Origin: Haemonchus contortus | Lineage: Eukaryota; Nematoda; Chromadorea; Rhabditida; Trichostrongylidae | Reading direction: 5' to 3' | Assembly: GCA_000469685.2 (NCBI GenBank) | Contig: LS997563.1 | Span: forward strand, 17,840,757 to 17,904,756 | Length of the DNA: 64,000 bases | In this document: positions 1-14,600 of the stretch, piece by piece | Layout: each line of letters begins with the position of its first letter | How positions within the stretch are numbered: the stretch's first letter is position 1 | Program-made: the position numbers and the translations under genes | Notes under the pieces: generated by a model | Databases searched by the model: none | Told to the model about the DNA's origin: nothing | The model's input: the letters and a program-made list of their open reading frames with translations, nothing else

Positions 1-2589
1 CAACTGTTACGATATCCATGATCGTGTACCTCTAATTAGACTTCCTAACTAATGAAATAAACATCTCCTGCAAAGCTCCTCACGTATCAGTTGGAATCCT
101 AAGCGAGGCTACCGGTCAAAGAGATCTCTAACAGCGGCCAGCCATGGAGCTCTCGGATATGCTTTTGCAGACATCACTCAGCTTCTGTTGATGTTCCCTA
201 CGTAGATGCTGAAGCTGCTTTCATATATTTTGTTTTATATTTGCTTAGTCGGGACGGAACTATTCCTCGCTGTCCTAACGCTTCATTGTGAATGGTACAG
301 CCTTGACAAGGCGGGCACAACTCGCCCACTTTTGGGTGTGGGGCCGTTTTTCGGCCCTACAGTTCCCTTGCACTAGTTTTGGGGGTTCATCCTGAGCTGG
401 AATCTCAGGAAATTCCATCGCAAACTGGGCCTTCAAGCTGAGGCTTTTCTCATGTATTCAGAAGAAATTTGCTAACTATTTGCTGATACAGTCGATCTTT
501 GCTTTTACATCACAGTTAGAAGTTCACTCCTTTCTCAAGCAGTGAACTGCGCCTCCTTGAATCATGTCATCATCTGGATCATCTTTTGATGGATCATTGT
601 GGAAGAAAAGCGTTTACTGCAAAAATCTCTTATGTTCTTGGTAATCATGCCTTATCGAGTGTTTTGGACAGAGTGGGACGAATTCTTAATGTATCGGTCT
701 TGTCTTATATTGAATCTTCCCACGATTACTGAATATTCATAATTCTTTCCAAAACATCATTCTTCTAATGTTCAGATGGTTAATCTCGGTTCTTTTTTCG
801 CTTTTCTCAGCCTAGCTATCACGACCTGTTTGCCTGAAAGGCACAGTCAACGATAAATGGTTTCTGGGTTCTCTCTATGGGAATACCCGGTGGACCTCAA
901 GGGTAACAGGAAGGTCCAAAAACTCTACAGCTAGGGCATGGTGGGAGCCCCAATACCGGATCGCTGCCCCGCCTATCGGCCGATATCATGTCAGACGAGT
1001 GTCGAGGCGATACAGATTGCAATATTCGCTCGAGGATCCGCACACAATCGGCTGATCGCCGAGAAATGAGACGATGCTTTTCTCCTATTCTCTTATTCTT
1101 TGTTATTCTTTTTGCTGCTGCGATCCTTCATTGATTTTTCTACCCAGAGAGGCTAAAAAGGTGGACTATTTCGCTGTTACTAGCTCTTTTGTTAACTTAT
1201 GCCTATGAGTGAATGAACTTTAAGGGACTTTCTGCTTACTGTAGTCAGCTATTCGCCACAAGACCCCAAAATACGCAACGGCACATACTGTGTAGCTCGT
1301 CACCCCTCCTTCATTTTTCAGGTCTTCTTCTCGTCCAGCCCCTTTTCTAACGATTTTTTCTAAAGCTTCCATTCATCTCTTTGAAACGCCGAATCGCGCA
1401 CTTTCTTCGCCTTCATCGCACTATTTTCAACTTCATCTTCCATTTTCGTCATAATTCGGATTAGCCAAAGTTATCGTGAGCTGTGCCTTCAACCTTTCAT
1501 CAGCGCTGCTCCATGAAAGTGCAATCATCACCATTTTTCCTCTCCTGATCTGCATCTTATTCGCGAGATATTCCCAATTATTTCAGTTGCTCTACATATA
1601 TGCCATTAATAATTTAATAATTTCCTTACATCAGCCGTCAGTTACGTCCGGCTTTTCATGAACGCGCTTTGAGGCTTGTTTGTTTAGCCGGGTCTCGTCA
1701 CCCGTTACCTCCATTGATTGTGTCAATTCACATATGTTTTCAAACACCCACACCTTTCAATTCTGTACACGTACACACAGTCATAATAGGATCTGTCACG
1801 GCGGCCTGCTGAATTGGAATCATAATTTAAGCGCCTTTTTTGGGAGTCACTGCCTATGAACATGCGCATAATCTGTTGTTATACGGCACTCGTCAACGCC
1901 CTCTCATAACCTCTCGGCTCGTGTTCGCAGAACCACAAACACCCGCGGGTCTCCATGGCGACATTAGCTACTAGACATGCTGCTAACCGCCGTCGTGCTT
2001 AACTTGGGATCGGCTCCCCGTGCCATATCGTATTCCTCGGAAGGAAACTGGTTCCAAGCGAGTTCTCGTAACTTCACGTGTCTGTGTACTCAGGTCCCGA
2101 GCCTCTCCTCCTTCACACATCATTCATGCCAATCGATCGCCGCCGATCTCGTGAATTCCTATTATGTCGGCAATTCAGTTAACTTCTGCTTTGTTTCTAG
2201 CTTTACCTACAGGGCCTGGGATAAACTTGGAAGGTGAAACCAGGAAGTGCTGAAGTTGATACTCTCTTAATTTGTGTTGCACGCTCAATTTTCATTTATT
2301 CCCGCAAGTAGAGCAGAGTTAGCCTCTTGCTATTTGAGATGTTCGCATCGTTTCTCCGGTGGGACATTTCCTTGTTCAACTTCGATTTCCTTTGTTTTTA
2401 AGTCACTCACTCACTGAGGCATTTACCTTGTATAAGTAAGCATGGTCTACACTCTGCAGAAGCGAAGCGGCACCAAAATTAATTTTTTTCTTCTTGAAAT
2501 CAAGCCTCAGGACCTCTCGTATTGTTTTTTTCTCCTTAAATGGCTTCGTAATTACCACTGAGCGTATATTTATCTACGTATTATTATTA

Positions 2590-3161
2590 GGTTGATCCAT
2601 AATTATTGCGGATTTTTTTTGACAAACTTTACTTCAAGAAATGATAAAAATAATGAACAAAAACTTGTTCAAATAACTACTCCGAAACGTGTTCACCGTC
2701 TACGTCAAGCGCTGCTTCACTTTGCTAGGCATTCAGCTTCCTAAGGCGGATAAGTCTCGATTATTGGAGGCATTCCGCGTTTTGATGCCCGCCATCAAGC
2801 CAATCATTTCGTCGTAAGTTGTGTCAGCTTGCCAATTTTTCAACGAATACGGTAGACGTGATAATCCAAAGAAGTTGCTATCGGAAAATATGACGGATTC
2901 ATGAGCGGATCCCATTCCTTACTTGGCTTTGGCTGACTGTTCTATCGTGGAAAAGTTCGTTGAGATCGCGAAATGACTCTGCCACCTTTCAACCTTTCTT
3001 GAAGTAATAGCGCATAATGCGGCAAATGTGAAGATAACTTTCAAGAAGCATGCCTGTAGAGGAAAGTGAGAAGATCATTTCTACGAAAATCCCGAATTCG
3101 ATATTCGAATTATATCGTGAGAAAAACAAGCCGAAAAATCCGCAATAATCATGCATCAACC
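2590..3161. mobile_element. 572-bp mariner-type MITE, TA target duplication
   Basis: The element begins GGTTGATCCATAATTATTGC and ends with the near-complement (revcomp GGTTGATGCATGATTATTGC). It is flanked by TA on both sides (2588-2589, 3162-3163). It has no transposase reading frame of useful length. A second, opposite-orientation and end-truncated copy lies at 52982-53488. TA duplication plus these termini suggest a Tc1/mariner non-autonomous element; the family name is not known to me. Confidence 0.75.
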
Positions 3162-4830
3162 TATTATATATGTGTTGATTAATTAAAGCAACAGGCTTCT
3201 TTTAACGTTAATGGCAGGCCGTCATAGTATTACATATCAACCGGATGCATTATGAAATACGATATGCCTCTTCTGAGTTGATCGACAATTACTGAAAGAA
3301 ATATAAGTCAAAAGTGGCAGTTTATCGGTCATTTGTGCTTCATGAATATCGAAATATTCATTTTCTGTGATGAGAAAGCAGAAAGCCATAACATCATTTG
3401 TTCCCAATGTGGAAACTACGGAAATATTTGGAATGTTCGTATTTTTCGTCTACAGGGTCAATATAATCGGGTTAAATAGAATCATCTGACTTCTTAATGC
3501 CACCATTCGATGAAATCAATAGCAATACAATCAAATGAAATCCTAATTTTTACTTTTACATCCTTTTACTATGAGAAAATGGTAATACAAGGCACTACCT
3601 GGCACTAGCGGTTCCTTCACATCCGCTGCAATGCATCCGCTTTAGCTGGGCCTTTATTCATCATGTGAGATGATTGGTTCTGAACCATTCGGGGAACGTT
3701 ATATTCATGGGAGTACCAGAGCCCCAGCTCACGACAAAAATAGTTTCTGAGAATTCCCTTTAGGATAAGCCTGTGGCCCTTAGGAATTGCACGTGGGACA
3801 TACTGGGGGTCGAAAAACGATCTTGACAAGACGTAATCAGGGCTCCAAACCGGCTTGACCGGCGTACACACCCAAAAGTGACGAGTTATGACGGTATTGT
3901 TGAAGTTGTTTCATTCACAATAAAGCGTTGGGACGTTCAGGAACCCATGTGGTAGACGGTTACAGCTTCATAATCTCGTACAACCATCTTCTTTCTGCTT
4001 TACTGAGGTCTTATAATTCTCGAAATCCGCCGGCTTTAGCACTTTCTTTCCCCTTTTCACTATTCTGCACCGTAACTTCTATTATTCCACTCAAACTATG
4101 TACCTCAGAATTATCGTAAACTGAGGCTTCAAATTAAAGTATCTGTAATGTTACTTCTAATTATCAGGAATCTTACCGGAAGTACATTTGATTACTTCTA
4201 CATCCATTCTTTTTTCAACCGAGCATGAATAATGCACTTAAGGGTGAATTACCCCCTGAAGCTTGTGGACATTACCTGGTTTGACCATATAGGCGTGACG
4301 CTACGAAAGAGCGGTCCTCTACCTATCAAGATGCGGCGGAAATCGGATGTTGTAGTTATTCGTACCCATTCATCTTCTCACCAATTTTAGCAGTGAGCAG
4401 GAATAATTGGAAGAGTTCACGGGTTGAATAGTTTCAGGGCAAACAGTCTTTCTATGAGTCGAAATTTCATGTCTATTTTATCGCAGAGTCGCATCGCATT
4501 GCGCTTTTTCATGAGATTCCTTTGAAGATAGTAAACAAAGGCAAATGAGATCGATCAAAAAGTTTAAAGCAATTATTGACATTGGCTTTTGGGCTGGCAT
4601 TGAACACATCGATTACAACATTTCAAATTCAGCCATAAAATTCTCACTCCTTTTCCTGTTTCCAGCCGTTAATGTCAAAGCGAAGGACTTATGAAACGAT
4701 TATTATTGCATATGCAACAACCAACAATAAGAATCGTCGTTACCGAACAATTTCTTGCTTAGAAACGGTGATTTCCCATGTTACTGAGCGCTTGTGAGCG
4801 CACAATAGAGACTTGTTCATAATATCATCC

Positions 4831-4883
4831 TTTCCTCGCGAGCCCCTTCATGTGCCACACACATGAAGGGCCCCGCGAGGAAA
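4831..4883. repeat. 24-bp near-perfect hairpin
   Basis: TTTCCTCGCGAGCCCCTTCA plus TGTG (4831-4854) pairs with 4860-4883 across a 5-nt loop, with one or two mismatches in the GC-rich middle. It may be a foldback repeat end; no function can be assigned. Confidence 0.7.
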
Positions 4884-4969
4884 ACCTAGGCTAATCGTGA
4901 CCACTACAGCTAAAATCGCCTCAGGTTCTATTCATTTACACTCCAGACAGTCTTAGAAAGCTTATGCTA

Positions 4970-5220
4970 CTTAAAGGCACAGTTCACGGAAAATATGTTT
5001 TGAAATCTCCCCTGTGGTCCCAGCATAGCAAAGTCGAGTCAAAAAGCGACCTCGACAGGGCGCTATAAAAGCCTCGAACCCGCTTGCACGACGGACACAT
5101 CCAGAAGTGGCCGTGTTGCGATGGACCTGTTAGGGCTGTACCCTTCACAACAAAGCATTAGGGCAGCGAAAATAGTAGGCTTATATGGAAGACACCCAGA
5201 CGGTTACAGGCAAACAATCT
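4970..5220 (+). repeat. Dispersed repeat with GGCACAGTTCACG terminus
   Basis: It begins AAAGGCACAGTTCACG, the same terminus as the element at 27462-27970. It also contains the 'gacctcgacagggcg' core shared with pieces near 230-320, 3780-3950 and 33840-33880. No coding support. Confidence 0.45.
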
Positions 5221-5589
5221 CGTACAACACCCTTTCTTACTACTTTTTAAAGCATTTCTTAAAATCAGTCCAATTTCGCGTTCACACTGGAATTTTTGCT
5301 TTATTTTGCATCCTAACTTACATTAGTTCAGTAAGGCTGGATACCTCAAAGTACCCTTAATCTGGGAATTCTTCTTCTACCGTTTCCGAAGCCGTCGAAA
5401 AAAGAGGTAAAGGATTGTTAAAGATTCATTCAGATTTTTTTTGCGCTTCTCTCCGAATTGAGTAAATGTAGCAAAATCCTCGCGAAGTTACACTTCTCCG
5501 ATTTTGTATAAAAGCTATACTGTGATAGAATTTCGCGAATCGTGAATCAACATTGTGCCATGCTTTGTCGGGACAGTCATCGATATTGA

Positions 5590-5606
5590 GCTTTTTCCTG
5601 TTTTAG
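5590..5606 (+). promoter_or_regulatory. Candidate splice or trans-splice acceptor before the coiled-coil gene
   Basis: The tract GAGCTTTTTCCTGTTTTAG, ending at 5606, lies 42 bases before the ATG at 5649. No donor or upstream exon was evident, so spliced-leader addition, common in nematodes, is possible. An SL itself cannot be seen here. Confidence 0.35.
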
Positions 5607-5648
5607 AGCATTTCACGTGCATTTTGACACATTCTCAACACAATCGTG

Positions 5649-8600
5649 ATGCAGGAGGAGTGTAGTTCCACGAGCGACGACGAGGAGGTGCTCTTCACCA
5701 AGGACATGGTCCGCAGATTAAGGAAGTCGGCAGCGCAGCATTGTAAGTCTCACTTTCTCATTCCTTTGGTACAACCTTTCATAGCGAGGCGATTTGCCGT
5801 TGATTTCTGAATACTTAGCCGAATAAGCGATTGAAAATTCTCCATAACAGCAAGAAATTGTAGGATGAACTGTATAATCCTCAGAAAAACTGTTTGACAT
5901 GGATTTGGCCGCTTCATAAATCCTTGACTTTTAGACGGGCTATTTCTTTTGAACTATGTACGTGTTTTTTAAAACAGCTAATATCAAAAAGGGTTTATGG
6001 ACCATCATTTGCCTTGATTGCTGAGAGGCTGAAGTTTTCTCTGACAGGCATTCGTTTCCTTTGACCATAAGTCAAAGTCGAGCGAGTGCGATACAAAATG
6101 GGTCTCACTAATTGCTCGAGCTGCCTTTCAATAGAATCCATAAGTGAGCTTTTTCCCAGACTCAACAGAGCTTTCCATCCTGGATCAGTCGGATAGTCTG
6201 GCTCAACCCAAGCTCATTATTTTCGTATTCACGTTGGATGGTCTGCTTGCTGAGGTTCAAAAGCTTTGAATAAATGATGCACCTTGGAAGCTTTTGAGAA
6301 GTGTTGTGAATTCTGGAGCACAACTCCACCTTCTTTTATGCCCTCCGAACCTGCGATACCTTCCCTGGCTATGCTTTCTTGTGATCGCTTTCAAAACTTC
6401 TCTAGAACTCTACTGAGTTGAAATGCAGGTCTTTGGTCCTAATTCCAGCTACTTTGCTGCCTAGTCAACCTATTACGGATAGTGGTGTTCACAACTTTTG
6501 CCACCATTAATGGAGTATATCCCAAGCCGAGTGTGCTTGAGAAACTTGGTTGACTCCATCGCTATTCAAATTTGGCTGCTCATTTTCACTCGGACAATGC
6601 CAGCTTCACACATGTTTGGCTCTCTGCAAGGGGTTCGGTCTTGCTACCCATCATCATTTTATCCTGTTGCGTGGGACCCTTCCAGAGTTCAACGCTCAAA
6701 CGAGAGCAGGTATTATCAATTCCTAGCTTAACCCTCAGTTCGCTCACGCTCACTCTCCATGGTCTGTGACCAGTCCTGTTAGCTACTGTCGGTATTACCC
6801 CTTCACTGTAGCCGTTCCATCTTTTTTATATCCGCATATATTCTTCAAGATTTCGACATGTTTCTGTAAAGACCCACGAGATGAGCCCACTGGAAAGGTG
6901 CTCAATCGCAAGAGATCTTATATATGTAAGTCGTTATGGTTGCAAAAAGAACGCCCACGGGGTAGTGGCGACTAGCGAAGCAGGACGGCATTCCCCCTAT
7001 AAAATTCAACCTATAAGGTATACGTGTACGAAGGGCTCCGCGACGGGCCATAACGACTCTGAGTCACTCACCACTCATAGAGGATTGGTTTTCGACAAAA
7101 GTCAGAGATTTCTAGTTATGAATTCTAGCCTCTTCACGACCAACGTCATCGCTTAGCGACACAAGTGGAGTGAGCACAATGAGTGCGGCGTCAGGACAAA
7201 AGACGGTGAGTTCCAAGGCGAAGCCTTTTTTCTTTCAGTGAATAATTGATGGATTTTTTTTAGAAAAGTGAAGTTGAAGGCACTGGCACCGACGTGCCAC
7301 TTTCTGCCGATTCACCCATGAAAGAACGGCGAACGGATGATGAACTGATAGTGACGCCGAGGTATCTCTAGAAAAAATTGCAACCCTATCATGCACATAT
7401 ACATGTATGTATGCTATAAAGTTTGCCATTTTCACCTGTTTGTCACAGAAACCTCAGCACTTGCATATACGGTTTATCACATCACCTGGGAGTGTTACTA
7501 TGTGCTGTTCAGACTCATTTTTGAATCAATCATAGAAGGTGGTGTCCTACGTGTGCATCGACATTTGCCCTTTATGAATGCATATGAAATTCTAGCGATA
7601 GGTCGTTTCTATTGGTTTTCGTCAACAAAATGAAGCATTAGAAATTGCCACCCGGAAGCACCGTATGAACTAGGCATGTTGGAAATGTAAAAATAGGGAA
7701 TTAGTGTTGCAAAATAGGGATTCGCCCCATAAATTTTGGCTATGAACACTAATCCTAACATAGGTACTCTGTTTACTATGCAGGACTGCTTATTTACTTA
7801 TTTATTCGTTCATAAGCACTGCTACAAAAACAGATGTTGCAGAGATTAGTCTACAAACAACATTTCAATATAAAATGTAAAGCAAATAGACAACAACGAA
7901 TAGGTGACGCAACATCACAAAAAAAGAAACCATAATGTTCTAATTTATGCTGCGAACATCCCATGACAATTCAACAAAAAGTTGATATATTCCAAGCTTT
8001 TTCTTCTCGCATACTTGAGAAAGTCGTCTTCACATTAACTTGACTCTGATTCCAGTGCAAGATTTGTGCTATGCTACTGGATCGTCACCCTTAGAGCCGT
8101 CTCTGAATTGCTTGAGCGGACCAATTTCATGGAATGCGCCCAGCATACAACTTCCATTCGGAATCGTAGCAGTTCTGAGTGCGGGTGTTTGAGTGTTTCC
8201 TATACAATGACTTGCGGCGGCCAGCCTAGGGACAGGTCATTTGTCCACTCTCAAATGAGTCTGGTACCAACTTGCTGACCCCTTAGGAATGGAAGACTTG
8301 GATGGGGCGGTCTCAATCCCGTGCTAGATCTTTCAGTAATTCAGTAGTTCCGATAATTTTTGAAATGCTGCGGGTCCAGAGCAAGGCATTCACCTAAGGG
8401 CTAGACTATCGACTATCGACTACATACAGTTAGGCATTGGTTATCTAACACTGAATGCGGAAAAACGCTACAAGATTGAAAAATTCTGACTTAAAGTAGC
8501 TTACCTCCATGACGACATTATGCTCTGCATGTAATTATGTCTCCACAATAAAGACATAACACAATATAAATGTAAATACGAGACCTCTAATCATTTCCAT

Positions 8601-11600
8601 CATCACTTGGCATCATATGGCCGATAAGCTCATCACCTCCGCCGAACCAACTACTTGATAATCGGATTGCAGAAAAGATTTGTCTGCAAGAAGACAAAAA
8701 GTTCAGAGTCTTGCTCAACTCGAGTTTCTGTGGTTTCTTCTTGGGGAAAACTCAGCCGCTTTTACGAGAGTTGCATGCGAGGAGCTTTTGAAAGGGGATA
8801 GGAGGCACTTGCGAAGTTCAGTTGCCGTCTTTTTAACATACATACATATATGGGAGCTGAGATATTCTGAGTATATAGCTCGTGAAACAAAGAGCTTGAG
8901 TATCAGGATTAGGACTCTCATCAGATTTCACCTTTCTTCCTCATATATGTCTTTTCCCAGGATTACTCATACTTAGGTTTTTCTCTTTTCTGTCCACTTA
9001 TTGCATAATTTTAGGCTTTCGGCGATAGGAGTACTTTTCTAATATAGACGGTGCCTGGCACATCATCATCTGGTAAATCGTTTTTCTTGGGGAAGAATTA
9101 AAAAGGTTGATGATCCACCTTAAACTTCTTCGAAATACTTCGCACCCAGCAAGGCTTCCATGGAAAATAGCTTCCAGATAACTTGCCACTCATGGTCGTA
9201 CAAAACCACTGCAACTACCTTTAATAGCAACATACAAATTAATGCTACATAACTTGTATCGATAGTCGTTGGTCCTCCTCGCAGTCGTAACTGAGGCACC
9301 GTTAACATCATTTTGAGATCTCATAAATGGCGTTGCTTCTTCTGTGAAAATCTCAACCGATGTGTAATGTCACATATCTAAAAAAGACAATATCTTCCCG
9401 CGTCAAAAAAATGAAGAATAAACAATCCGGCTAGCCTTCCAATCAAAGGTGTGGGTGTAAATTCAAGGCTCTGTATTGGTCTTATTAGAAGTTATAAGAC
9501 TTTCAGGCACTAATTACCCTTTACTGCCCCACCTTGTCGAGAATTGGCTGTATTTCTACCGAATTTTTTCAAAGATGATGAAATCGGCTAGAAACTTGCC
9601 TACAGGGGTAATTTGACCCGTAGAACACGAATATTGCATCCATTTGTCATGAAGATGCCTAGCGCTTGCGCTACAGGCGCCTGCGCCAAATCGCTGGGTC
9701 ACCGCTCCTGCTGAAAACTTGCCCCCAACTAGTATCCCAGGCGTTTTCATGATGAGCGGATGCGATATTCGTGTTCTACGAGTCAAATTACCCTTCTAGG
9801 CAAGTTTCTAACCGGTTTCATCTTTTTTGAAAAAATTCGATAGAAATCCAGCCCTTTCTCGACAGACTGGGGCAGTAAAGGGTAAATAGTGCCGACTTTC
9901 ATTGTCAGTCCAAATCAAGCAAAAACAATTTTGAGATGTCCAAGATACATATAGTTGATCTTCTTTGCAAGCAAAACCATACTAGGTTATATTATTCAGT
10001 CTAGGCTATAAAGGCTACGGATCGAACTAGTTCCTTCTTCAATTTCAACTATCCTTTCATTTGTAAAAACACCCAAAACAACCATCAGATATCCTCTCGT
10101 TCGTATCGAGTCGGAATGCAAGATAGCGGTCATTGATGAGAATCTGAATCCATGAGCTGAATCATCAACCATTCCCCTCTGAAACCTTCAGCTTTACGTC
10201 AGACGCTTTTCGTCGTTACGCTTTGTCTTTCAAACAGGAGAAGAGCTAGATAGTTTTACGGTCAAGAGCAAGCGTGCCGTACAGTCGGATTTTACTTTGT
10301 CAGGAAAACCCTATCCGAGCGGTTGCTCTTCTTCACTGCTTTGCCTTGATTCCGATCAATGTACTGTATCCCTTAGCCTGTTCCGCCGTTTCCACTGCAT
10401 GTTCATTCGCTTTTCGCTTACTTTTTCAATGGAAAAGCAAATTTCTATACAGCTCTCATATTCATATGTACATGACCGGACTAGTTGTTGTGAGAAGTGT
10501 ATTCTATTTTTCACCACTAGGATTTCCCAATGGGATTCCGGATCAGAGTTGTTTGCAATGACAGTTGCAGAGCAGTGAGAAAATGTTCGTCATTGTTTGT
10601 TTATTGTTCAAAACATGGAACATGTGTCGAAAAAGAGAATATGCTAGGAGTAGGGGATCTAAACATTGAATTGAAACATTGAGTTCTCCTGATATAATTC
10701 GGCATTGAGAGTTGCTTGTTCGTATTGTTGCTTCTGTCTGTGTTTGTCTGTTTTTTTTTCAGTTGCTGGGTTCATTGTTAGGAATTCGTGCATCATATCA
10801 TATCCATATCATCAGCCATATGTCGAGAGTATTTTGAAGCTTAGTTTAATCAGGGTGGAATGCACTCCCCAGAACGCTTGATTGGAATTGAAAACCGGAA
10901 CCCCAATGGCTGCTTTCAGGGTCCGGGAACTTCTCCCCCAACACGGCGTTGCACACGCCGCACCCGCCGCCTATCGCAGGATTGCGATGGAAGATTGGAG
11001 CGCGCAATTTGTGTGGTGGGCAGTCCTTTAAACATTTGAATTGGCCGTCCGCTCTCTTCAGTTCCGATGCCATTCTGATCGTCGTTTATATAGGAGGAGC
11101 CATTTTAATTAATCAAGTCTAATAAGCATGAAAACTAAAAAGAAACAGAAGAAAAAACGATAAAACTCAATGAAAAAGCAAGCCAGTCAAGGAAAAATTC
11201 CGCGTCCTATCGATTGGCGGGAGTACGGTAATTGCAGTGACGTTCGCCGCATGCCGCAAGGGAGAATGCCGCGATAGGGGAGAAGTTCCGTTACCCCTGC
11301 TTTCATAGTCCGCAGGCAGGCGCGCAGGCAGTGCTAGGGGGGAGGAGGGAGGCAGACAGTGTAAGGCAAGCAGTCCACGCCCCTTCGAGGGGTTGAAAAC
11401 AAACAACCTTCGAAGGGGCGTGGACTGTTTGCCTTACACTGCCTGCCTCCCTCCTCCCCCCTAGCACTGCCTGCGCGCCTGCCTGCGGACTATGAAAGCA
11501 GCCAGTAGGAGTTTCTGCAAGGTGCTTTAGCTAATGGAATATCGGGAAGTTTACCCACTACTGCCAGATATACAGTCAGCGCCACATGTTGGAGTTTTCG

Positions 11601-14600
11601 GGATATCCAAGGTTCCTAGGTCCTTCGGGAGTTCAGGCGTTTTGCCTTAAACATAGAGTTAGCATTCGTGACTAAGTTTCTCTATTTATTTACACAATGT
11701 TGTGTCTGGTGTTGATAGCTACCAAGATGAAAAGATGTGAAAAACAATAACATGCAAATGAAAGAATTGCGCAAGAACAGTCTTCTCGAAAACAAACGTT
11801 GCCCCTCTTATAGCTGGCAAGTGCCAGCCCTGAATTTGCCAGACCTGAATAGAGGGATTTCTTCTGCGATACCACAGCCTAGCCAGGATTCTTCTTTTTT
11901 TCATAATGCATTTTATTGCAAGTTTGATAGCGAGTAACATAGCAATAGCAACTAGCAGAGCACAACCTTTTAAACGAAAACGAATGTAAAGGTATGTAAA
12001 GCGAATAAGAGGAATAATAGCTGCTCTCACATCAGACACAATTTATCAAACATTGAGGAAAGTTCAGACATAAGAGAAATTCCATGGCATGAATTGCCTT
12101 TTGAAATATAAGCTTGAGCTCTATGAATAGTCTCAGCAAGAACAGAAATTCAGCTTACTGCTTTCTTCCACTCAAATGGTGCAGGAGCTTTAACTAAATT
12201 CATATTCAGAGGTTATATACATAAATGCAAAACTTCATTACTGAGTTTGATCCTATACCTAACCGTACGTAACGTGATCAGGGGAACGTAATAGGAATTA
12301 ATACTAATATATAATACGAATAACAATGGTTGGGCTTTACTACTGGTAAGAGACAGACCAACGCTTCTTCTCCCCGTAAAATTGAGCTAGACGATTACCT
12401 TTCAATGCAGAACAGACTCTGTAACCTTCAGGTGAAGACATAGCTCTGCGGAATGAGAACCTCAATGGATATGAGTAGTTCCGTGGTTCAACAGAACCCG
12501 AAGCTACTCATATCTTCTTGTGTTTACTATGTTTGTAAGCAAATTAAAAAGCTGGGAACAGTACGAATGGAACTACTCATTACCTAAGTTGGAGCTTAAG
12601 TTGTTAATTCAGGGAGTGGCTTTATAGATAACGAGTGTATCTTTGACATTAGATATATGAAAGTACGAACAGCGTAGGGCACATCTTCTATGAAACCTCG
12701 GTAGCGCACCATAACCCAGTATTGGTTTGTTGCCTTAACTAGTTGCTTCGCCAAGCGGCATACTGTATGGAAATCAATTCCATCAGCTTTTTCGACCACA
12801 GTCGTTCATTTGTACACAAGAGAATTCTTGAAGGTCATTTGCTTGCATTTCCTAGGTGCTGAATAGCTTCCACTTAATAACTTCACTGAATTACAGTGGA
12901 TGGAACTATAGTGGCCTCTTTGTTACGGCAGGTCATAACTGAGCCGATAGTTCATACTCCCTCAACATTTGCCTATATTTTCAGGACGAGGGCGCGAGTT
13001 ATCCGCGAAATATGGGAAGCATGCGATGACGGTGACGGATTCACTGGAGGAAGCAGACTATCTAATAATCCCTACATCAGCAAAAAGCTCTCCGAGTTCA
13101 ATAATACGATTCGTCTGCTTGAGTCAAAGAAAGAGGAAGCACTATGGAGAGAGGAGTGAGCTTATTTCTGTCATCACCACTAGATAATCACCTTCATTAG
13201 GCCCCTATACCTGCTTTGGTTTGCTCAACTTTTATATTACCGTTTATAGATTTGTAAACTATTTTCGATTTTCTTGCTGTTTCATAAGTATAGGATCACC
13301 CCCACTGCACGAAAACTTCGTGTGGAGCAGAATTTGTACGTGGGGGGATCGCATTGGAGAGAATGTGTCGCAAATATGTTTTTAAGCAGTATGCACTTTG
13401 CCTCGTAGAGTTCATCTTTCTTTAGAGGAAAAGCACAAAATCGAAATTTTCGCGATACAGGGTTCAGTGCGAGGGCAATGAGGAGGAGAATCGTGAGATC
13501 TCTCAGCTCCGTTCGAAGATATTTGAAGACTACAGAGCTCGCACAAGGACAGGATGCCCGCGCAAGCTAACCGCGAACGACGAGAGGAGAATGCTAAGAG
13601 CCATTTTGGACAAAACCTTGTCATTCAAGAAAGTTTGATCGGAGTTGGATCTCTCGATGTCCAAAGCTAAAACTGAATGGAGAGCCGTGAAAAGGAGCAG
13701 CAGCATTGTCGGAACAGCAGTGAAGAGGGATTTGAGGCTTACCGACAGCCACAGGAAGGCACGACTTGATTTTGGGATGAGATTGGATGAAAGTCAGCGT
13801 GCATTACCGACTAGCCTCACAGCCCGATGTTCTCGGTCGTATTTTCAGGTCGTATTTCCCGATGGAAAGAAAGTTAATAGGGAAGGCTCTGATGGTTAGG
13901 ACTACTACGGACATGACTTACGAAGAGAGCCGATCTACTCTAATCGTCGCAATTTTGCAGGAGGAAATGTCATGGTACGAGGTGCTTTCTGCAAAGATTT
14001 CGGGCTGGAAATTGCTTCCTTTCACAAATATAAATTCATGCGAACATTGACAGTTCCAATCGATAGAAGAGCTTTGGCAGGCAAAAATTGAAGCTTGGAA
14101 TTAAATCTACTGTGAGGGACTTCGAAAACCTTGTATCGAGTATGCCACGAGGGCCATATGATATTGGGCTAGAACGAGGTAGACTCATCGACTACTAAAT
14201 GTTTTCTTTTGTCGTTACTGATGATAATTTTTTCAAACTTTCAAAGTGATCTTATACTTATGAAACTGTGCAGCAACCAAAAACTATTCATAAAAATTAC
14301 TGAGTTTGTTGTTGTCTTGAACTCTTCACGAGGTTTTTAAATCACCTTTATTATGCTGACGTTTCGGCGGAATCGCCTTCTTCAGTGCCTGAAAGGATCA
14401 TAACAATCTGTGATTACCCGACTAAACGTCTCCGCTAACCCACTAAGTTCGAGACCCCCAGGGCACGCAGGTGGTCGAAAGGAGAACCACTCACCGTAAC
14501 TTTGTGGATTCTTCGAAACCACCCAACCACCCAAACCAAAGTAGCGGTACCAACCGACCAGTGTCAGCGGGGGTACCACTACTAGTTGGGTGGTTTCGAA

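Larger units (their letters stand above)
1..5604. other. Gene-poor, repeat-bearing flank
   Basis: I see no supportable gene here. About 1,080-1,660 is pyrimidine-rich on the + strand. The 86-codon frame at 1977-2237 starts with a hydrophobic stretch but has no splice or family support. Repeats inside this stretch are listed separately (2590-3161, 4831-4883, 4970-5220). Related short repeat pieces occur near 230-320 and 3780-3950; they share phrases such as a 'gacaaggcg/gacagggcg' core and 'aaagcgttgggacg' with the 5 kb copy. Confidence 0.5.

Noticed and set aside
6270..6560. Possible antisense retroelement coding in intron 1 of the coiled-coil gene
   Set aside because: Translated pieces show no recognisable RT or endonuclease motif in any frame.
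13459..13620. In-phase extra exon of the coiled-coil gene (QCEGNEEENREISQLRSK...)
   Set aside because: It fits splice phase, but the frame runs directly into REISQL...TGCPRKLTANDERR, the helix-turn-helix part of a Tc1 transposase. The flanking exons also join in phase without it.
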